IMG/VR virus record: IMGVR_UViG_3300007760_000655
Span: 1 to 61,299 of that record
Length of the DNA stretch: 61,299 bases
Reading direction: 5' to 3' (one strand)
DNA from: a virus
Of the stretch, positions 49,311-57,752 are shown in pieces. Positions within the stretch are counted from its first letter, which is position 1; every line of letters begins with the position of its first letter. Below the pieces are notes generated by a model. The model did no database searches and was not told the origin of the DNA. It saw only the letters and a program-made list of their open reading frames with translations. The translations under genes were made by a program, and so were the position numbers.

Positions 49311-51136
49311 AGAAGCTAGCTGTAATAGTGCCATTATTATTGGCATTGTTACTTACATTCGTACACTATAACGGTGGCAAGGTTGTAGAAACGGCCAAGC
49401 TTAAACAGTTCGATTTACTTCAACAAACAGATGAACCCGTACTATCTCAGGATATTGGAGTTCTCACAATAGATGAGGAAGCTATAGAGAAGTATGGTCA
49501 ATGGCCTTGGTCTAGAGAAATACTAGGTGATTTAATTTGGAACTTACGCGAGGCGGGAGCAGGCATAATAGTTGTTCCAATCCTTTTTTCGGAAGAAGAT
49601 AGGCTAGGTGGAGACGAGTTATTTGTATCCGCACTACCAAACAACGGTGTAGTTATTGCACAGGTTGGTTCTAGCCAAATAAATAAGAATGGTGTACCTA
49701 GAGGTGTAGCGAAAATAGGAGACCCAATTCCGTTCCTCTTTGAGTGGGGCGGTATGCTTGGGCCGATACCCTTATTAGGACTGAATGCAGATGGAGTTGG
49801 AGTACTAAATACGGTACCCGAGATTGACGGAGTTGTACGTCGATTGCCTCTTATGATGCGCATAGGAGAAGAAGTATATCCTTCAATAGCGGTGGAAGTA
49901 CTTAGAGTTGCAACTGGTAATCCTTCATATCAGGTTAAGGCTAACGCGGGCGGTATAAGCGCAGTACGTGTTAAAGGTTTCCCAGTTATGAAGACTGACC
50001 AGAATGCTCGAATCTGGCTGAGGTGGAATAAGAAATTTGATACAGTTTCTGCCGCCTCTACCGATTTATCTTCTTTTGAAGGGAGAACAGTATTAATAGG
50101 AGCAACGGCGGAAGGTGTTGGTGGTAAGATTGGCTCACCAACTGGCCCACAACATAACTTCATCCCTGCTGCAGTTTCTTTACAAACACTAATAGAGGGA
50201 GAAACTATACAGAGGCCGTACTGGGCTCATACTGCGGAATTACTAACAACATTACTACTTGGATTATTTATTGTTGTTTTAGTAAGGTTTGCTCCGTACT
50301 GGTTAATTGGATTATTCTTTGCAGTAGATATAGGTGCGCTTGTTTACGGTACATTGTACGCATGGCAGAACTACTTATATTTACTGAATATGACAATGGC
50401 TCTGACTACTACTTTAATAGTAGGACTCGTAGCAGTATTTGGCAGATTTATAATAGAATTTAAAGCCAAACAACTTATTAAGAAACAGTTTGAGCACTAT
50501 CTCGACCCACGACAGGTCGCTATACTGCAAAAGAACCCAGAGATGCTTAAGTTGGGTGGCGATAGGAAAGAAATGTCGTTTTTGTTTTCTGACATTGTAG
50601 GGTTTACCCCAATTTCAGAACATTTTAAAAATAATGATGACCCAGAAGGGTTGTGTGAATTAATTAATGACTACCTGGATAGAATGACCAAAATTATTAA
50701 CGATAATGGTGGTTGTGTAGATAAATATATGGGTGACTGTATTATGGCGTTTTGGAACGCACCTATACCATGTGAGAACCACGCCGAGATGGCTGTAAAG
50801 AGTTCTATGGAGATAGCAGTCGAGACAGAGAAGCTTAAAGCCGAACTAGCTGCTAAAGGGTTACCAGAAATAAAAATAGGCTCTGGTGTGAATACTGGAG
50901 ATTGTATTGTTGGTAATATGGGTTCCAAGACTAGGTTTGATTATTCTTGTATCGGTGACGCAGTTAACTTAGCCGCTAGACTTGAGGCACAGACTAGACA
51001 ATATCCTAACTGTACTACTTTATACTCATCTTACACAATGGAACAATTACCTAATAATATGAAGTCAGTAGAAATTGATAAAGTTAAGGTGAAAGGTAAA
51101 GATGAACTAGTTACTATATATTCACCAACGGAGTAA
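49307..51136 (+). CDS. CHASE2-domain adenylate cyclase
   Basis: 609 aa. A first transmembrane helix (LAVIVPLLLALLLTFV), a CHASE2-like sensory region (~30-300) with PWSREILGDLIWNLR and VLIGATAEGVGG, three more helices (~310-385), then a class III cyclase. Catalytic metal aspartates are D429 (FLFSDIVGFT) and D477 (KYMGDCIMAFW); DYSCIGDAVNLAARLEAQT is also conserved. The first helix places CHASE2 outside the membrane and the cyclase inside. It would make cAMP in response to an extracytoplasmic signal. CHASE2 cyclases and FecR proteins often occur together in bacteria (from memory), and here a FecR gene lies 4 kb downstream. Confidence 0.88.
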   Translation: MKKLAVIVPLLLALLLTFVHYNGGKVVETAKLKQFDLLQQTDEPVLSQDIGVLTIDEEAIEKYGQWPWSREILGDLIWNLREAGAGIIVVPILFSEEDRLGGDELFVSALPNNGVVIAQVGSSQINKNGVPRGVAKIGDPIPFLFEWGGMLGPIPLLGLNADGVGVLNTVPEIDGVVRRLPLMMRIGEEVYPSIAVEVLRVATGNPSYQVKANAGGISAVRVKGFPVMKTDQNARIWLRWNKKFDTVSAASTDLSSFEGRTVLIGATAEGVGGKIGSPTGPQHNFIPAAVSLQTLIEGETIQRPYWAHTAELLTTLLLGLFIVVLVRFAPYWLIGLFFAVDIGALVYGTLYAWQNYLYLLNMTMALTTTLIVGLVAVFGRFIIEFKAKQLIKKQFEHYLDPRQVAILQKNPEMLKLGGDRKEMSFLFSDIVGFTPISEHFKNNDDPEGLCELINDYLDRMTKIINDNGGCVDKYMGDCIMAFWNAPIPCENHAEMAVKSSMEIAVETEKLKAELAAKGLPEIKIGSGVNTGDCIVGNMGSKTRFDYSCIGDAVNLAARLEAQTRQYPNCTTLYSSYTMEQLPNNMKSVEIDKVKVKGKDELVTIYSPTE

Positions 51137-51139
51137 TAG

Positions 51140-51421
51140 ATGGGCGAATATTTAGCACTTGTAACGGACGTAGGTTTCCCTATAGTAGCATCTTTAGCTG
51201 GTGGTTACTTTGTATTCTTAACACTTAACTTTATTTTAGATGGTGTATTAGATGATATTAAGCAACAACGTATGTTTTCTAAAGCTCTTGATAATAGAGT
51301 GAAAACAATGAATAACGAGATTATTCGTATTGACCTTAAAATGTGTAGGGCTTTTGGCGTAAGACCAGATTTAGACAGGGTAGCAAGAGCTGATGGACAG
51401 AAAGATGCGAGAAAGGATTGA
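51140..51421 (+). CDS. Small membrane coiled-coil protein, paralogue 1
   Basis: 93 aa. A transmembrane helix (GFPIVASLAGGYFVFLTLNF) and a helical tail (KALDNRVKTMNNEIIRIDLK). It resembles the 95-aa protein at 52234 (GFPIIAAGGLGYF, then IRMLDNDLIRLNAK), so the two are paralogues. They lie either side of the 2OG-oxygenase gene. Confidence 0.6.
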   Translation: MGEYLALVTDVGFPIVASLAGGYFVFLTLNFILDGVLDDIKQQRMFSKALDNRVKTMNNEIIRIDLKMCRAFGVRPDLDRVARADGQKDARKD

Positions 51422-52023
51422 TGATAGAACATATCTTTCCAATATCTGTAGGAGTGAAATTTTTTGATAAACACTCTGAATATGAGGAACATTTAACTAA
51501 AAAATGTTTTGAGTTAGAAAAGACAGTATCTTTAGGTGAGTCTTGGTTACAGAATAATACTTATAATACTATGGGTAGTTATGATTTGAGCAAAGATGCA
51601 GACTTTAATCCAATAACAGAATTTATAGTAAAAGAGGTTAAAGAATATTGTAAAAAATTAGGGCTAGACCCGAATTGTATGGAAGAAACCCCTAGACAAC
51701 CTTGGTTTAATATATACAGAAAGGGAGACTACCAGGATTATCACTATCATGCAAATACTTTGTTTTCTTGTGTGTACTTTTTAAGTGGTAACCCTACAAT
51801 AGGTGCAAAATTATTTCTAAAAAGTCCTATAAAAGATTTTTTAGCTCCCAGAGTAACTAATAATCAATGGGAGAATGATGATAGGTTCTTTTATGCTCCT
51901 GACCCAGGTAAACTTATAATTATGAGAGGGTACGTTGAACATGCAGTAGAGCAGCACGGGGACGATAAGCCTAGAATATCTTTAGCATACAATTTTGTAA
52001 GGAAGGGTCATGAAAGCGAATAA
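51421..52023 (+). CDS. 2OG-Fe(II) oxygenase-like protein
   Basis: 200 aa from ATG 51421 overlapping the previous stop. Double-stranded beta-helix motifs: NIYRKGDYQDYHYHAN (His in the H-x-D/E region), then SCVYFLSGNPTIGAKLF, and GYVEHAVEQHGDDKPRISLA (distal His and Arg). Family members are iron and 2-oxoglutarate dependent hydroxylases; the substrate is unknown. Confidence 0.65.
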   Translation: MIEHIFPISVGVKFFDKHSEYEEHLTKKCFELEKTVSLGESWLQNNTYNTMGSYDLSKDADFNPITEFIVKEVKEYCKKLGLDPNCMEETPRQPWFNIYRKGDYQDYHYHANTLFSCVYFLSGNPTIGAKLFLKSPIKDFLAPRVTNNQWENDDRFFYAPDPGKLIIMRGYVEHAVEQHGDDKPRISLAYNFVRKGHESE

Positions 52024-52234
52024 AGAATCAATTTGGCATTTTACTTGTGACCATTGTAGTGGGTTTTGGAGTATTGCCACAATGGATGCTTGGTATCCAA
52101 AAGAATTGTATTGTCCACATTGTGGAACACTAAATAAAAATGATAGATGTTCATGTGGGCATAAAATAGGAGAGTGTGACTGTAAAGCAGGATGTAGTTG
52201 CGAATGTAATAAAAGATACTTAGGTGCATATTAA
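52010..52234 (+). CDS. Zinc-ribbon cysteine-rich protein
   Basis: 74 aa with eleven or more cysteines: CDHCSGFW, YCPHCG, CSCGHKIGECDCKAGC, then CECNK. The first part is a zinc ribbon; the last may bind another metal. Its ends overlap both neighbours. Confidence 0.55.
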   Translation: MKANKESIWHFTCDHCSGFWSIATMDAWYPKELYCPHCGTLNKNDRCSCGHKIGECDCKAGCSCECNKRYLGAY

Positions 52235-52521
52235 TGGAATTAGGTGAAATAATCAATAAGTATGGTTTCCCTATTATCGCAGCAGGTGGTTTAGGTTATT
52301 TTATATACTTTATATGGAGATGGGTAACTGAGAAAGTAGACCCGATTATTGGTGAGAGTCATATGACTCTTATTGCTCTAATTGATAGAATACGAATGTT
52401 AGATAATGATTTAATCAGACTTAATGCTAAATTAGATATGATTATACAGCAAAAGGAAGAAGCGAATGAAATTAAAACTAACGATATTACTACTTCTAAG
52501 TCTAACGGCTCAGGCGGGTAA
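52234..52521 (+). CDS. Small membrane coiled-coil protein, paralogue 2
   Basis: 95 aa. Helix GFPIIAAGGLGYFIYFIW is followed by a polar helical tail (LIALIDRIRMLDNDLIRLNA) and a Ser/Gly end. Similar to the 51140 gene. It overlaps CsgF by 56 bases. Confidence 0.6.
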   Translation: MELGEIINKYGFPIIAAGGLGYFIYFIWRWVTEKVDPIIGESHMTLIALIDRIRMLDNDLIRLNAKLDMIIQQKEEANEIKTNDITTSKSNGSGG

Positions 52522-52951
52522 TCTAAATTTCAGTTTTAGTAACCCATCATTTAGTGGGGAAGGGTACTCAAGCCACGTACTGTCGATTGAGCAACTGCAA
52601 CACAATAGAGAACAAGGTGTACTAGATGACGCAACCGCAGCAGAGAAAGCCGCGGATAGAGCAGCTAAGAACACTACTTTAGCTAAGTTTGTAACTAATG
52701 TTGAAAGTCGTATATTTGCAAATCTTTCTAAGCAGATGGTGGATAATATGTTTGGTACTAATTGTACTCCATCTGATGATGAAATAGCAGATGACGTAGA
52801 ATGTCCTACCTCAGGTTCAGCAACTTTACCAGATGGGTCTACCGTACATTGGATAAAGGATGAAACAGCAGAAACTATTACATTAACAGTTACCGATGCT
52901 TCTGGAAGTATAACTCAATTGATTGTACCAGTGGGTGATTTTAAATTTTAA
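52466..52951 (+). CDS. csgF: CsgF-like curli assembly factor
   Basis: 161 aa. Signal peptide MKLKLTILLLLSLTAQA ends at an A-x-A site, and the mature start GNLNFSFSNPSFSG lines up with E. coli CsgF GTMTFQFRNPNFGG, the part that inserts into the CsgG pore. The C-terminal half (DETAETITLTVTDASGSITQ, then LIVPVGDFKF) resembles the CsgF end. Two cysteines lie in the middle. It precedes csgG directly, as in curli operons. CsgF anchors curlin at the outer membrane channel. Confidence 0.8.
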   Translation: MKLKLTILLLLSLTAQAGNLNFSFSNPSFSGEGYSSHVLSIEQLQHNREQGVLDDATAAEKAADRAAKNTTLAKFVTNVESRIFANLSKQMVDNMFGTNCTPSDDEIADDVECPTSGSATLPDGSTVHWIKDETAETITLTVTDASGSITQLIVPVGDFKF

Positions 52952-52961
52952 GGTGATTAAT

Positions 52962-53858
52962 ATGGAGTACCTAGCAATAGCTTTATTATCCTGTGTAGTG
53001 GGAGCTTGTTCTGTTAATCAAAAAACAGAAGCAATACAGGGCGATATGCCTTTTGTACAAGGAACTCCAACTAAAACCTTGTTACAAGAGATGCCAGAGC
53101 TGATAAACGTGCCGACAGATGGCGAGGGTAACCCAGTAAAGATTACGGTAGCTGTTTACAAGTTCCCTGATGTTACAGGACAGAGAAAGCCAGTTGGATT
53201 ATCGACAGCAGTTTCACAAGGAGCTGATGTATGGGTTATACAGGCTTTAATGGCAGTTAGTAATGGAGAATGGTTCACAGTTGTCGAAAGAGCGAGTTTA
53301 GACTCTTTAGTTAAAGAAAGACAACTTATAAGGAGTACTAGAGAATTATATGACGGCACAGACGCAGGAGATGCGTTACAGCCTATGTTATTCGCAGGTT
53401 TAATATTAGAAGGCGGTATTGTTGGTTATGATACTAACACAACAAGTGGGGGTGCTGGAGCAAGATATTTTGGTTTAGGTTCACATGAAGAATATAGAAC
53501 AGACCAAGTAACAATATCTTTAAGACTCGTTGCTGTACAGACAGGAGAGATTCTACTGACTGTATCATCAACTAAAACAATAGCAAGTATCAGTAATGGA
53601 GCAGATGTATTTAGATTTTTAGATTTGGGTACAAGAGCTTTAGAAATAGAATCAGGCAATGCAGCGAATGAGCCAGTTAACTATGCTATTCGAACTGCAA
53701 TTGAATACGGAATTTTACAAATGCTTTACGACGGTAAAGAAAAAGGGCTATGGGAGTGGGAAGAATCAACAACCGCAGAAGTTGTTGAGAACGTAGTCGA
53801 TTATGAATTAGTAGACGGTTGGGCACAACACCCAATTTCTGAAAAACAAGGGGAATAA
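52962..53858 (+). CDS. csgG: CsgG-like curli secretion channel
   Basis: 298 aa from 52962 (MEYLAIALLSCVVGACSVNQ), with AAGGTGA upstream; lipobox VGAC. Match to E. coli CsgG is extensive: VAVYKFPDVTGQRKP, VERASLDSLVKERQLIRS, GGAGARYFGLGSHEEYR, VSSTKTIAS, VFRFLDLGTRALE. It would form the outer-membrane nonameric pore with CsgF. The constriction loop is shorter: E. coli KPYPASNFSTAV versus KPVGLSTAV, so the Tyr-Asn-Phe residues that narrow the pore are missing. Confidence 0.88.
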   Translation: MEYLAIALLSCVVGACSVNQKTEAIQGDMPFVQGTPTKTLLQEMPELINVPTDGEGNPVKITVAVYKFPDVTGQRKPVGLSTAVSQGADVWVIQALMAVSNGEWFTVVERASLDSLVKERQLIRSTRELYDGTDAGDALQPMLFAGLILEGGIVGYDTNTTSGGAGARYFGLGSHEEYRTDQVTISLRLVAVQTGEILLTVSSTKTIASISNGADVFRFLDLGTRALEIESGNAANEPVNYAIRTAIEYGILQMLYDGKEKGLWEWEESTTAEVVENVVDYELVDGWAQHPISEKQGE

Positions 53859-53875
53859 GAATATGGGAGAGTAGT

Positions 53876-54991
53876 ATGAAACTTATAACATTCTTTATCA
53901 TGTTAATGATGAGTTTGCCCTCTATGGCAACAAATAAGATTTATGTAACCCAAGCAGGTGCATCACTTGTATTTGATGTGTTACAAGACGGCGATGGCAA
54001 CATGATAGGTAATAGTACTACAGCTTCCACCGCCAGTGGTTCAGCAACAAATTTTAATATAGACCAGGTTGGTAATAGTAATATAATTACTTTTGATATT
54101 CATGGTGATAGCTTTACCGGTGTGTGGAGTACAACAGGTAATAGTAACAATATTGATTTTAACTGTGATTCGGCGGATGCTACTTCAGGATGTGATAGTG
54201 TTAATGCTACAATCACCTTTACAGGTAACTCACAAGATATTGATATAGATGTGGGTCTTACCTCATCAAAGTCAGGTGATAGCGCTGATATTGATGTTGT
54301 TGGTCAATCAGGTACGGACAGTACTGTTGTTGCTGCTACAATTGATGGCACAAGTGCAATATTAAGATTAACAATTGATGGTGATACTAATAACTATCTA
54401 ATCGATATTGACGATAATGGAGATGTTAACGGTCATACTTTAATTATGACACAGACGGGAATTACAGCAGATGTTGATGTAGTTCAATCGGGTTCTTACG
54501 ATAATATAGCAACAGTAACAACAACAGGTGACTCACAAAATATTGATATCAATCAGACTGCTGGAGGTTCAATAACAGCAACAACTACTGGAAGTACATC
54601 ATCTGCAGTTAAAACACTAAATATTAACCAGACAGGACATGCAACATTTAATACAGATGGTACTATTCTTGGGCAAACATCTTCTGGTTTAGCTGGTGCT
54701 GGTGGTACTTATGATATAGATCAAACAAGTACTGGTACAATCAATTTAGATGTCAATGGTGCAAGTGCGAATGTCAGTATTGAACAAACAAGTACAGGCA
54801 CAGTTCACATAGATGCTGCGGGTTCAAGTTTTACAGCTGATATAGACCAAGATAATGCAAGTACAATTTCATTACACCATGACGGGGCAAGTGCAGATTA
54901 CGTTATTTTGCAGACTGGCGGTAGTGGTGACATCTTAACTTTAACAGTAAATGGTGCAAGCGCAAATGTGGACATTATTCAGAGGGATTAG
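53876..54991 (+). CDS. Curlin-like amyloid subunit 1
   Basis: 371 aa. Signal peptide (MKLITFFIMLMMSLPSMA), then curlin-type repeats with Q-x-G-x-x-N features: KIYVTQAGASLVFDVLQDGD, NFNIDQVGNSNIITFDIHGD, DIDVVQSGSYDNIATVT, SVEIEQ-like units (VSIEQTSTGTVHID, FTADIDQDNASTISL). The pattern of alternating beta strands and glycine turns matches CsgA-like amyloids, but the protein is much longer. It overlaps the FecR gene by 26 bases. Confidence 0.75.
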   Translation: MKLITFFIMLMMSLPSMATNKIYVTQAGASLVFDVLQDGDGNMIGNSTTASTASGSATNFNIDQVGNSNIITFDIHGDSFTGVWSTTGNSNNIDFNCDSADATSGCDSVNATITFTGNSQDIDIDVGLTSSKSGDSADIDVVGQSGTDSTVVAATIDGTSAILRLTIDGDTNNYLIDIDDNGDVNGHTLIMTQTGITADVDVVQSGSYDNIATVTTTGDSQNIDINQTAGGSITATTTGSTSSAVKTLNINQTGHATFNTDGTILGQTSSGLAGAGGTYDIDQTSTGTINLDVNGASANVSIEQTSTGTVHIDAAGSSFTADIDQDNASTISLHHDGASADYVILQTGGSGDILTLTVNGASANVDIIQRD

Positions 54992-56072
54992 TCTATTACT
55001 AATTAGTACTTCAATTCTAGCTAATATAGGTTTAGTAACAAAATTTAGTGGAAGTGCTGCGATAGAGCGCGATGAAGGTTTTGAAGTATACGAGGTAGAG
55101 AAAGACCTTGGGGTGGAAATGCTAGATGTTGTTGCGACAGCAAAAGGTAAAGTACAAATAGACTTCATTGACGAAACCAGGGTTGATGTAACAGAGCACA
55201 GTCGTTTAGTAATTGATGACTTTGTGTACGACCCAGCTTCCCAAGAGGGTTCTCTTTCACTAAAAGCTAGCCTCGGTACTATAAGATACGCAAGTGGGCA
55301 GATAGCAAAGACTAGCCGTCAGAATGTTAAGATTACTACTCCTAGTGCTGTAATTGGTGTTCGTGGAACAGATTTTACAATGACAGTAGACGAGATTGGC
55401 GGTTCTACTATTATTTTGTTGCCTTCTTGTGATACAAATGGTAATTGTTTTGTGGGAGAGATTTCAGTTGAGTCTGATGCAGGTATGGTTATCATGAATC
55501 AAGCGTTTCAGGCTACTACTGTAGCTACAAGCGCAAGTAGACCATTAAAACCAGTAGTTCTAGATTTAGAGGAAAGTTTAATTAGTAATCTATTAATTAT
55601 ATCTAAACCTAGAGCAATTGCAGAGGCGGAACAAACTCAAGAACTAAATAAGGTTGCCACTGCGTTAGATATTGATTTCTTAAAGTTTGAGGACTTAGAT
55701 ATAGATTTTCTAGCAGAAGAAGAGGATACTTGGAAAACTGCTCTTGATACAGATTTCTTAGACCAAAACTTTTTAGGCGATATTTTAGCCCAATTGAATT
55801 TACAACTAGCTTTACAAATGAGAAGCGAGTTTGAGAAGCAGAAGAAAGTGGGAGATTTAAAATTAGGTAAAGATTCAGAAACAGGAATAACTTTATTAGA
55901 TGAAGACCCCGAATGGTATTGGCATAGGGAAGCCGCAAGTGGCAGTGTTATAGAATTCAGACTTGAAAAAGAAAATAGTTACATTATAAATATAGTGCAA
56001 GGCGATTTTGAGTTAATTGACTTCGAGCTAGGGGGTACAGAAAGTGAAATCACTATTTACCAAAGTCAGTAG
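54966..56072 (+). CDS. FecR-domain envelope protein
   Basis: 368 aa from 54966 (MWTLFRGISLLLISTSILAN), with a signal peptide. FecR-domain core: KGKVQIDFIDETRVDVTEHS, SLGTIRYASGQ and TPSAVIGVRGTDFTM. The C-terminal half has Asp/Glu-rich helices and ends GGTESEITIYQSQ. FecR domains sense or bind envelope ligands and signal inward. Here it sits between two curlin-like genes and downstream of the cyclase. Confidence 0.8.
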   Translation: MWTLFRGISLLLISTSILANIGLVTKFSGSAAIERDEGFEVYEVEKDLGVEMLDVVATAKGKVQIDFIDETRVDVTEHSRLVIDDFVYDPASQEGSLSLKASLGTIRYASGQIAKTSRQNVKITTPSAVIGVRGTDFTMTVDEIGGSTIILLPSCDTNGNCFVGEISVESDAGMVIMNQAFQATTVATSASRPLKPVVLDLEESLISNLLIISKPRAIAEAEQTQELNKVATALDIDFLKFEDLDIDFLAEEEDTWKTALDTDFLDQNFLGDILAQLNLQLALQMRSEFEKQKKVGDLKLGKDSETGITLLDEDPEWYWHREAASGSVIEFRLEKENSYIINIVQGDFELIDFELGGTESEITIYQSQ

Positions 56073-56838
56073 TATTTTATTATTATGTTTACCTGTATTT
56101 GCTAATAATGAAATATACATCACCCAAGTTGGTACAAGCAATAGTTTCACCCTTGACATCTTACAAGATGGTGATGATAATGTAGTACAAATTTCTGTAT
56201 CACATGACAGTAATAGTATTGATATTGACCAAGAAGGAAACAATAATACAATTAGTTGGGTTTCTTACTGGGGGTCTGGTCAAGGTTGGGGTGGTGATTT
56301 AGATGGTTCAAGTAATACTTTAAAATTTGAACAATATAATACAACAGGCACAGATGCAAATAAGATAGGGTTTCATATACCAAGTAGTAATAATACTATT
56401 CATCTTTGTCAAGGTAAAACATTTGATAACTCATCTGATACAACTTGCGAACCAACCACATCATCTGAATATGGTGGACATACAATTGATTTAGATATTC
56501 ATTCTGGCGGCACAGATTTAAAAGGCTCACAAGAAACTGGCACGGGCAATGCAGACCACTATGCAAGAGTTTATACTTACAACGGTGATAATAATGACAT
56601 TTTCTTTAAACAATCAGGTAATGGAGATAAATGGTTATCATTAATCGTTAGAACCGATAACGGGGAGCAAGAGATTATACAGGCGGGTAATGGTGACCAC
56701 ACAGCAACAGTAGATTTAACTGGTGCTTATACAACAGATTTATCATTGACTCAAAATAGTAGCTCAGATAAAACATACACATTAACAAATAACTGCCAAA
56801 CATCATCAGGGTGCAGTATTACAGTAACACAGAATTAA
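56044..56838 (+). CDS. Curlin-like amyloid subunit 2
   Basis: 264 aa, GTG start, signal peptide (MKSLFTKVSSILLLCLPVFA). Mature part starts NNEIYITQVGTSNSFTLDIL then QDGDDNVVQI, very similar to subunit 1; further repeats include SIDIDQEGNNNTISW and IFFKQSGNGDKWLSLIV. Four cysteines are placed in the middle and end. It overlaps FecR by 29 bases. Two related subunits may play the CsgA and CsgB roles. Confidence 0.75.
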   Translation: MKSLFTKVSSILLLCLPVFANNEIYITQVGTSNSFTLDILQDGDDNVVQISVSHDSNSIDIDQEGNNNTISWVSYWGSGQGWGGDLDGSSNTLKFEQYNTTGTDANKIGFHIPSSNNTIHLCQGKTFDNSSDTTCEPTTSSEYGGHTIDLDIHSGGTDLKGSQETGTGNADHYARVYTYNGDNNDIFFKQSGNGDKWLSLIVRTDNGEQEIIQAGNGDHTATVDLTGAYTTDLSLTQNSSSDKTYTLTNNCQTSSGCSITVTQN

Positions 56839-56840
56839 TT

Positions 56841-57134
56841 ATGACTGAAAGAGAAATAAGTACAATGAGATGGCGATGGTCGGCATTGATTTTATATCTT
56901 GTGATATGTTTTTATGACTTTATGTTTGTACCTATATGGTACGGGCTTAATAGACCTGACATAGCACAATTTATTGATATACTTAACACTGTGGAAGACC
57001 CTTTGATACAGTTAGAACTGATGAAGAAATTGACAGGACAACACAATCCATTTACTCTTATGGGCGGTGGGTTGTTTCATTTAGCATTTGGTGCAATACT
57101 TACAGGTAGTGCATTTGGAATAGGAAAAGATTAA
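56841..57134 (+). CDS. Holin-like membrane protein
   Basis: 97 aa from 56841 ([18 protein letters not shown]). Two hydrophobic segments ([34 protein letters not shown]) flank an acidic loop. The size and topology are holin-like, near lysis-type genes, but no family proof. Confidence 0.5.
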   Translation: MTEREISTMRWRWSALILYLVICFYDFMFVPIWYGLNRPDIAQFIDILNTVEDPLIQLELMKKLTGQHNPFTLMGGGLFHLAFGAILTGSAFGIGKD

Positions 57135-57289
57135 TGAGAGTAAACATACGAATGCAATCAACAGAGTCTCCGCACTACTATACATGTACGAAGAATAAAA
57201 GGTTGCACCCTGAAAATATGAGGTTAAAGAAGTTTGACCCTGTTGTGCGAAAGCATGTACTTTATACAGAAAAGAAACTTAAAAAGTAA
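57134..57289 (+). CDS. rpmG: Ribosomal protein bL33
   Basis: 51 aa. [20 protein letters not shown] then [20 protein letters not shown] and [11 protein letters not shown]. This lines up with E. coli L33 (HFYTTTKNKR...[18 protein letters not shown]). One Cys replaces part of a zinc site, i.e. a zinc-free type. It overlaps the stop of the previous gene by one base and ends one base before the next ATG. Phage ribosomal proteins may replace or compete with host copies. Confidence 0.88.
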   Translation: MRVNIRMQSTESPHYYTCTKNKRLHPENMRLKKFDPVVRKHVLYTEKKLKK

Positions 57290-57502
57290 ATGGCTAGACA
57301 TAAAAATGATTTTATATTTGATAAAGATTTCGATACTAGATATTTTAAAAGTCCTTGTATAAGTGTTTGTACTTATAATGGGGAAGACTATTGTATTGGG
57401 TGTAAAAGGCACATGACAGAAATATATGATTGGTATGACTATAGTGATACAATGAGAAATGCCATCTTAAAGGATTTGAAAACAAGGAGAGTAGATGTTT
57501 GA
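57290..57502 (+). CDS. DUF1289 protein
   Basis: 70 aa. SPCISVCTYNGEDYCIGCKR followed by HMTEIYDWYDYSD is the DUF1289 signature with four cysteines, probably metal or Fe-S binding. Found in Alpha- and Gammaproteobacteria as small housekeeping-like proteins. It overlaps the next gene by 8 bases. Confidence 0.85.
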   Translation: MARHKNDFIFDKDFDTRYFKSPCISVCTYNGEDYCIGCKRHMTEIYDWYDYSDTMRNAILKDLKTRRVDV

Positions 57503-57752
57503 AGATACATTATGGATTTATACAAGTATAGTTGGAGCCTTATTAGGCGCAGCTTTCTTGTTTTATATAAAGGATACTAGAGTAGGTCTTTGGGGCTACT
57601 CACAGTTTGATAAAACAGTAGACTACTGTAGGGATTATTTAGGTTGGACATGGCTAAACCAAGACCCAGATGCTTGGAAGAAGGTAAACCCTAAGATAGC
57701 TGCAAAGATTGGGGAGTTGGAAAAGCGCCTCGAAGTGCTAGAGGAGAAGTAA
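57495..57752 (+). CDS. Small membrane protein
   Basis: 85 aa. One hydrophobic helix (TSIVGALLGAAFLFYIK) and a helical, charged C-terminus (IAAKIGELEKRLEVLEEK). It overlaps its neighbours. Function unknown. Confidence 0.55.
   Translation: MFEDTLWIYTSIVGALLGAAFLFYIKDTRVGLWGYSQFDKTVDYCRDYLGWTWLNQDPDAWKKVNPKIAAKIGELEKRLEVLEEK

Noticed and set aside
52234-52951. CsgE or CsgC gene near csgF/csgG
   Set aside because: No candidate has the signal peptide, length and motifs of CsgE or CsgC; the 95-aa protein before csgF is a membrane coiled coil.
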